Source of the DNA: Prolixibacteraceae bacterium
GTDB lineage: Bacteria; Bacteroidota; Bacteroidia; Bacteroidales; Prolixibacteraceae
DNA length: 8,994 bases
Assembly: GCA_016931875.1 (NCBI GenBank)
Contig: JAFGDX010000202.1
Coordinates: 1 to 8,994 of the forward strand
Direction: 5' to 3'
Numbering within the stretch: the stretch's first letter is position 1; the number at the start of each line of letters is the position of its first letter. Both the position numbers and the translations under genes were made by a program. The notes below the pieces were generated by a model that searched no databases, was not told the origin of the DNA, and saw only the letters and a program-made list of their open reading frames with translations. Shown piece after piece: positions 5,068 through 8,994 of this stretch.

Positions 5068-7761
5068 ATGGCCATCAAAAAACTTGACAGCATTTTCAGA
5101 CCCAAAAGAATTGCACTGATTGGAGTTTCAAGTAACCCCGACAGTGTGGGCGGAATAACCCTTAAAAATTTAGTGGGAGGAGGTTTTAACGGAGTAGTTT
5201 ACCCGGTGAATCCAAAGCGCGAAGCCGTATTTGGCATACCTTGTTACCCCGATGTAAAAAGTTTACCCAAAACCCCTGACCTTGCGGTGATAATGACCGC
5301 GGCAAAATTTGTTCCGCAGTTGGTAAAAGAATGTGGTGATGCCGGAATTCACGGCTTAATCATTATGTCGGCCGGGTTTAAAGAATCCGGCGAAGAAGGA
5401 AAAGCTCTGGAAGCCCAGGTAAAAGCTGAAAAAGCAAAATTTCCGGATATGCGGGTTATTGGCCCCAACTGTCTTGGAATTCTGGTTCCGGGGCTAAACA
5501 TGAACGTGAGTTTTGCGGCAGGCATGCCCAAAAAAGGACACGTGGCCTTTATTTCCCAATCGGGAGCGCTTTGTACGTCTGTACTCGACTGGGCCTACGA
5601 ATCAAATATCGGGTTTTCCAACTTTGTATCCATCGGAAACTCGATGGATGTAAGTTTTGGCGATTTGATTGATTATTTCGGACAGGATCCCAACACCAAA
5701 TCCATTGTTCTTTATGTTGAATCAGTCCAGAATGCACGAACATTTATGTCGGCAGCCCGGGCATTTTCGCGCGAAAAACCGATTATTGTCTATAAATCGG
5801 GGCGTTTCCCCGAATCGGCAGCTGCTGCAGCTTCACATACCGGAGCTATGGCTTCGGAAGATTCAATTTACGACGCCGTTTTCCACCGGGCCGGATTGGC
5901 GCGGGTGTTTGACTTTGGCAACATTTTCGATTTTACCGACCTTGTCGGACGTCGCAGAATTCCCAAAGGAAACCGTTTGGCCATTGTAACCAATGCAGGC
6001 GGCCCGGGTGTAATGGCTACCGACTCACTCATCTCACTGGGAGGAAAGCTGGTAAAACTATCGGAGGAAACCATGCAAAAACTCAATGATTATCTGCCTC
6101 CGTTCTGGTCGCATGGCAACCCTGTGGATGTGCTCGGAGATGCTACTCCGGAGCGTTTTGCCAAATCAACCGAAATTGTTTTGGAAGATGAAAATGTGGA
6201 TGCAGTACTTGTGCTGCTTACACCGCAGGCAATGACCGACCCCTCCGCAACAGCCGATGCCATTGCCAAAATGTCGGCTAATACTTCAAAAACCATTATG
6301 GCAGCCTGGCTTGGCGGAGCAAGCATGCGCGAAGGAACCCAGATTTTCAACAACGCCGGAATAGCCAGCTATGCAACGCCCGAACAGGCCATCAAAGCTT
6401 TTATGACACTTTCGGATTACTCGCAAAACCTGAAAATGTTATATGAAACACCCAAAGAGGTTCCGGTTTCTTTCCAGTACGACAGAAACGAACTGCGTAA
6501 AAAATACCTGGAAAATGTATTTCCCAAGGCCAAAATTTTAAATGAAGACGATTCCAAGATGCTGGTTAACGACTACGGAATCGACACAACACACCCCGCA
6601 CCGGCCGCAACCGAAGATGAAGCCGTTGCCATTGCGGAAAAGAAAGGATATCCGGTGGTATTAAAAATTTATTCTCCTGATATTACACACAAGTCGGATG
6701 TTGGCGGAGTTGCCCTGAATATTGAAAATGAAGACATGGTGCGGGCTACTTTCAGAAACATGGTTAAAACCGCAGCAGAAAGACGCCCCGATGCCCGGAT
6801 TGATGGTGTAACCGTTCAAAAAATGGTTAACACAAAAGGGGGTATCGAACTGATTGTGGGAACCAAAAAAGACCCCGTTTTCGGAACGGTAATGCTGGTG
6901 GGCATGGGTGGAACAACTGCCGAATTATTCAAAGACAAACGACTGGAATTTCCTCCGCTAAACGAACAACTGGCGCGGCAAATGCTGGAATCGTTGAAAA
7001 TCTACCCGCTTTTGGCCGGTTGGCGTGGTGAAGCTCCAAAAAATATCGATAAACTAATCGAGGTGTTAATCAGAATGTCGTACCTGGCTGCTGATTATCC
7101 GGAGATTGAAGAACTCGACATCAACCCGCTGATTGTTACCGAAGATGATGTGATTGCACTGGATGCCCGTATTGTGGTGGATGAAGAAATCATGAAACAT
7201 CCTGTTAAAGAATACTCCCACCTGATTCTTCGTCCGTATCCTGAAAGTTTAATCAGAACTGCTAAATTGAAGGACAACACCGAGGTAATTTTGCGCCCCA
7301 TAAAACCCGAAGACGAACCCATGTGGCTCGATCTCCTGGCAAGTTGTTCCAAAGAAGCCATTTATCATCGTTTCAGATACGACTTTTATTTCGACTCGCA
7401 CGATGTGGCTTCACAATTCTGTTTTATTGATTACGACCGTGAAATAGCAATTGTTGCCGAAGTAGAAGAGGAAGGAAAGAAAAAAATAATTGGTGTAGGC
7501 CGCCTGATTGCCGATCCGGATTTGGAAATCATGGAATATGCGATTTTAATTACCGATAAATGGCAGAAAAAAGAACTGGGGTATACGCTCACCAATTATT
7601 GTATGGAAATAGCCAAATTGCGCGGAATTAAAAAGCTGGTTGCCGAAACTACAAAAGACAACAAACCGATGATTTCGGTGTTCCGGAAATTAAACTTCAA
7701 AATCAGGTTTAATGAGGACACCACAGTTACCGTAAATAAAGAAATCGAAGAGAATCTGTAA
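5068..7761 (+). CDS. NDP-forming acetyl-CoA synthetase (ACD) fused to GNAT acetyltransferase; Pat/YfiQ-type architecture
   Basis: This 897-residue cytoplasmic fusion has the domain order of bacterial protein acetyltransferase Pat/YfiQ (about 890). Parts are a CoA-binding Rossmann domain (about 8-130, IALIGVSSNPDSVGG), two succinyl-CoA-ligase-like domains (about 150-455), an ATP-grasp domain (about 490-705, ending ELDINPL with D684), and GNAT (about 738-892). The ACD part keeps H257 in ASHTGAMAS, E218 in LYVESV, and H541 in THKSDVGGV. These are the phosphorelay positions of active archaeal ACDs (acetyl-CoA + ADP + Pi = acetate + ATP + CoA), so it may be a working enzyme. In GNAT, the beta-strand glutamate is present (E823), but the QxxGxG loop reads Q833-KKELG838, with Glu for the first Gly. 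Likely roles are acetylation of Acs, acetate formation, or both. It forms its own unit after the transporter terminator. ATG 5068 fits the family start. Confidence 0.92.
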   Translation: MAIKKLDSIFRPKRIALIGVSSNPDSVGGITLKNLVGGGFNGVVYPVNPKREAVFGIPCYPDVKSLPKTPDLAVIMTAAKFVPQLVKECGDAGIHGLIIMSAGFKESGEEGKALEAQVKAEKAKFPDMRVIGPNCLGILVPGLNMNVSFAAGMPKKGHVAFISQSGALCTSVLDWAYESNIGFSNFVSIGNSMDVSFGDLIDYFGQDPNTKSIVLYVESVQNARTFMSAARAFSREKPIIVYKSGRFPESAAAAASHTGAMASEDSIYDAVFHRAGLARVFDFGNIFDFTDLVGRRRIPKGNRLAIVTNAGGPGVMATDSLISLGGKLVKLSEETMQKLNDYLPPFWSHGNPVDVLGDATPERFAKSTEIVLEDENVDAVLVLLTPQAMTDPSATADAIAKMSANTSKTIMAAWLGGASMREGTQIFNNAGIASYATPEQAIKAFMTLSDYSQNLKMLYETPKEVPVSFQYDRNELRKKYLENVFPKAKILNEDDSKMLVNDYGIDTTHPAPAATEDEAVAIAEKKGYPVVLKIYSPDITHKSDVGGVALNIENEDMVRATFRNMVKTAAERRPDARIDGVTVQKMVNTKGGIELIVGTKKDPVFGTVMLVGMGGTTAELFKDKRLEFPPLNEQLARQMLESLKIYPLLAGWRGEAPKNIDKLIEVLIRMSYLAADYPEIEELDINPLIVTEDDVIALDARIVVDEEIMKHPVKEYSHLILRPYPESLIRTAKLKDNTEVILRPIKPEDEPMWLDLLASCSKEAIYHRFRYDFYFDSHDVASQFCFIDYDREIAIVAEVEEEGKKKIIGVGRLIADPDLEIMEYAILITDKWQKKELGYTLTNYCMEIAKLRGIKKLVAETTKDNKPMISVFRKLNFKIRFNEDTTVTVNKEIEENL

Positions 7762-7787
7762 AACATGTAAAAAGTTTCAATAAAACT

Positions 7788-7818
7788 CCCGGCAGATGGT
7801 TATTCTACCTCTGCCGGG
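7788..7818 (+). terminator. Perfect GC-rich hairpin between ACD-GNAT and sirtuin genes (terminator or attenuator)
   Basis: CCCGGCAGA (7788-7796) is the exact inverted copy of TCTGCCGGG (7810-7818). A bulged T and two more G-C pairs extend the stem above an 8-base loop. It begins 27 bp after the upstream stop. The following TTGTTAATGTTT is only partly T-rich, so termination may be partial. It ends 18 bp before the preferred sirtuin ATG, leaving no room for a separate promoter downstream of it. Confidence 0.65.
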
Positions 7819-7836
7819 TTGTTAATGTTTAAATAT

Positions 7837-8580
7837 ATGGACACTACCAAAATTGAAATGGCTGCCAATCTTATCCGAAAAGCAAAATATACCGTTGCTT
7901 TTACCGGAGCAGGCATTTCTGTTCCGAGTGGCATACCGCCTTTTCGCGGAAAAAACGGGCTGTGGAACAAGGTAGATCCCATTTTTCTGGAAATTGAATA
8001 TTTCCGTAAACGCCCCCTGCAGTCGTGGCAAAAAATAAAAGAAATTTTTTACGACAGTTTGGGAGATGCCGAGCCCAATTTAGCTCACGAAATACTGGCC
8101 AAAATGGAAAAACGCAGTTTTCTGGAATCGGTGATTACTCAAAACATCGACCATTTGCACCAAAAAGCAGGAAGCCGCTATGTTTACGAATTACACGGAA
8201 CCTACAAACAACTCATTTGCACCGAATGCAGCTCGGAATACGACATGAGTTTTGCCGATTTAAATTACCTGCCTCCCACCTGTTACATCTGCAAAGGAAT
8301 TTTAAAACCCGACATGGTTTTTTTCAACGAGCCCATTCCGGCATTTGCCAAAAAACGTTCGTTCGAAGAAGCCCAAAAAGCCGATGTTTTTATCATCATC
8401 GGAACCAATGCCGAAGTTCTGCCGGCTGCTGATATTCCGGTTACGGCCAAAAAACACGGCGCTAAAATCATCGAAATAAACATCAACAAAACCCACTTTA
8501 CCCACGAAATCACCGATATCTTTCTTCAGGGCGATGCTGCTGAAATTATGAAAAAAATAGGCAGCCTGTTGTATCTGTAA
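7837..8580 (+). CDS. NAD-dependent protein deacylase, Sir2 family (TmSir2-like)
   Basis: This 247-residue cytoplasmic sirtuin removes acyl groups from lysines using NAD+, giving nicotinamide and O-acetyl-ADP-ribose. Visible marks: NAD loop TGAGISVPSGIPPFRG (23-38), TQNIDHLH (101-108), catalytic H120 in ELHG, and a zinc site of two pairs, C128/C131 and C149/C152. They continue with ILKPDMVFFNE and GTNAEVLPAA (189 on). The layout, with FLEIEYFRKRP and AEPNLAH, resembles Thermotoga Sir2. The Tyr/Arg pair of class III desuccinylases is not seen in the matching helix (WQKIKEI), so deacetylation is more likely. Oddities are GIPPFR for GIPDFR, FNE for FGE and GTN for GTS. ATG 7837 gives the family-like N-terminus; ATG 7825 and TTG 7819 are alternatives. 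Its place behind the ACD-GNAT gene points to reversal of that enzyme's acetylation, with Acs K598 the natural target. Confident in family, inferred in target. Confidence 0.93.
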   Translation: MDTTKIEMAANLIRKAKYTVAFTGAGISVPSGIPPFRGKNGLWNKVDPIFLEIEYFRKRPLQSWQKIKEIFYDSLGDAEPNLAHEILAKMEKRSFLESVITQNIDHLHQKAGSRYVYELHGTYKQLICTECSSEYDMSFADLNYLPPTCYICKGILKPDMVFFNEPIPAFAKKRSFEEAQKADVFIIIGTNAEVLPAADIPVTAKKHGAKIIEININKTHFTHEITDIFLQGDAAEIMKKIGSLLYL

Positions 8581-8727
8581 GCCGCTGTTTTCCTTTTCTT
8601 CTTGCCACTTTTATTTCAGCATTCAAAATCCATCGCAACAAAAAATCCCGGGTTTTATTATGATTCCCATCCTTGCGTAAATAAAAAATAATGTCTACAA
8701 TTAAGTCCTTTTTTAAAACATAAGAAC

Positions 8728-8994
8728 ATGCAACATTTTTCAAAACAAATTTTGGCAATAGCACTTTTTATTGCTGTAAGTTTCAACACAAAAGCACTGA
8801 ACGATTCGCGGCTGATGCGTTTCCCCGATATTAACAATAACCTGATTGCGTTTGTATATGCCGGCGATATCTGGACTGTGGATGCCGGTGGCGGCGATGC
8901 AAAACATATCACCTCGCATGAAGGAATGGAACTGTTCCCGAAAATATCGCCCGACGGAAGATGGATAGCCTACTCCGCCGAATATTCAGGTTCG
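8728..8994 (+). CDS. Tricorn-protease homologue, N-terminal fragment (3' end outside window)
   Basis: Eighty-nine codons are visible before the window ends. Residues 1-23 form a Sec-type signal peptide: a short basic start (MQHFSKQ), then the hydrophobic ILAIALFIAVSF. After it comes LMRFPDINNNLIAFVYAGDIWTVDAGGG, followed by HITSHEGMELFPKISPDGRWIAYSAEYSG. This is the opening blade pattern of tricorn-type beta-propeller peptidases (RFPDI..., YAGDLWTV, LTSHxGxExFPKFSPDGKWIAF). Full-length bacterial homologues are about 1,000-1,100 residues, with two propellers, a PDZ domain and a tail-specific-protease-like serine peptidase domain. Only the start of the first propeller is here, so catalytic residues cannot be checked. 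The signal peptide suggests a periplasmic or envelope location. A 147-bp gap separates it from the sirtuin, so it is probably its own unit and unrelated to the acetate genes. Confidence 0.85.
   Translation, partial: MQHFSKQILAIALFIAVSFNTKALNDSRLMRFPDINNNLIAFVYAGDIWTVDAGGGDAKHITSHEGMELFPKISPDGRWIAYSAEYSGS

Noticed and set aside
7819..7836. TTG or early ATG start for the sirtuin
   Set aside because: TTG 7819 abuts the hairpin stem directly. The residues added before ATG 7837 do not resemble the family N-terminus. ATG 7825 cannot be fully excluded.
7822..8031. Several short - strand frames over the sirtuin and ACD-GNAT genes
   Set aside because: All are antisense to well-conserved coding sequence and show no independent protein features.
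8641..8665. CCCGGG-centred symmetry with flanking A and T runs after the sirtuin as a terminator
   Set aside because: The palindrome leaves no loop for an RNA hairpin and the arms are imperfect outside CCCGGG.
1..8994. Mobile element, prophage, CRISPR or defence system
   Set aside because: No transposase, integrase, direct-repeat array or terminal repeats seen. Gene content and codon use look uniform and metabolic.

Overview
The window looks like chromosomal core-metabolism DNA from a member of the Bacteroidota, possibly a Marinilabiliales/Prolixibacteraceae-type marine or gut bacterium. This assignment is an inference. It rests on moderate GC, AT-rich leaders with few Shine-Dalgarno-like sequences, a tricorn-protease homologue with a signal peptide, and the general look of the proteins. 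All seven genes are on the + strand. I see no mobile elements, CRISPR arrays, or tRNA/rRNA genes.

Layout: (1) 3-629, the C-terminal half of an acetyl-CoA hydrolase/CoA-transferase, followed closely by a single-hotdog acyl-CoA thioesterase (658-1026). (2) A 427-bp gene-free stretch, then AMP-forming acetyl-CoA synthetase (acs, 1454-3376), closed by a strong intrinsic terminator. (3) A 12-TM OFA-family major facilitator (3515-4765), with its own strong terminator. (4) A 256-bp leader rich in small palindromes, then an 897-residue fusion of an NDP-forming acetyl-CoA synthetase (ACD) and a C-terminal GNAT acetyltransferase (5068-7761), which is the domain order of the protein acetyltransferase Pat/YfiQ. 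(5) A sirtuin deacylase (7837-8580), separated from the fusion gene by a perfect 9-bp hairpin. (6) The first 89 codons of a tricorn-protease-like exported or periplasmic protein, cut by the window end.

How the genes fit together: nearly everything acts at the acetate/acetyl-CoA node. Acs activates acetate at the cost of ATP to AMP. The ACD module may interconvert acetyl-CoA and acetate with ATP/ADP. The CoA-transferase and thioesterase move or remove CoA, and the OFA carrier may move a monocarboxylate. Acs has the C-terminal PKTRSGK motif whose lysine (K598 here) is the known site of acetylation control in other bacteria. A Pat-like GNAT fusion and an NAD-dependent sirtuin are encoded just downstream, so the locus probably holds both the enzyme and its reversible acetylation switch. 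Unlike the enteric Pat as I recall it, the ACD part here keeps both catalytic histidines (H257, H541). The GNAT part has a Glu in place of a usual glycine in the acetyl-CoA-binding loop.
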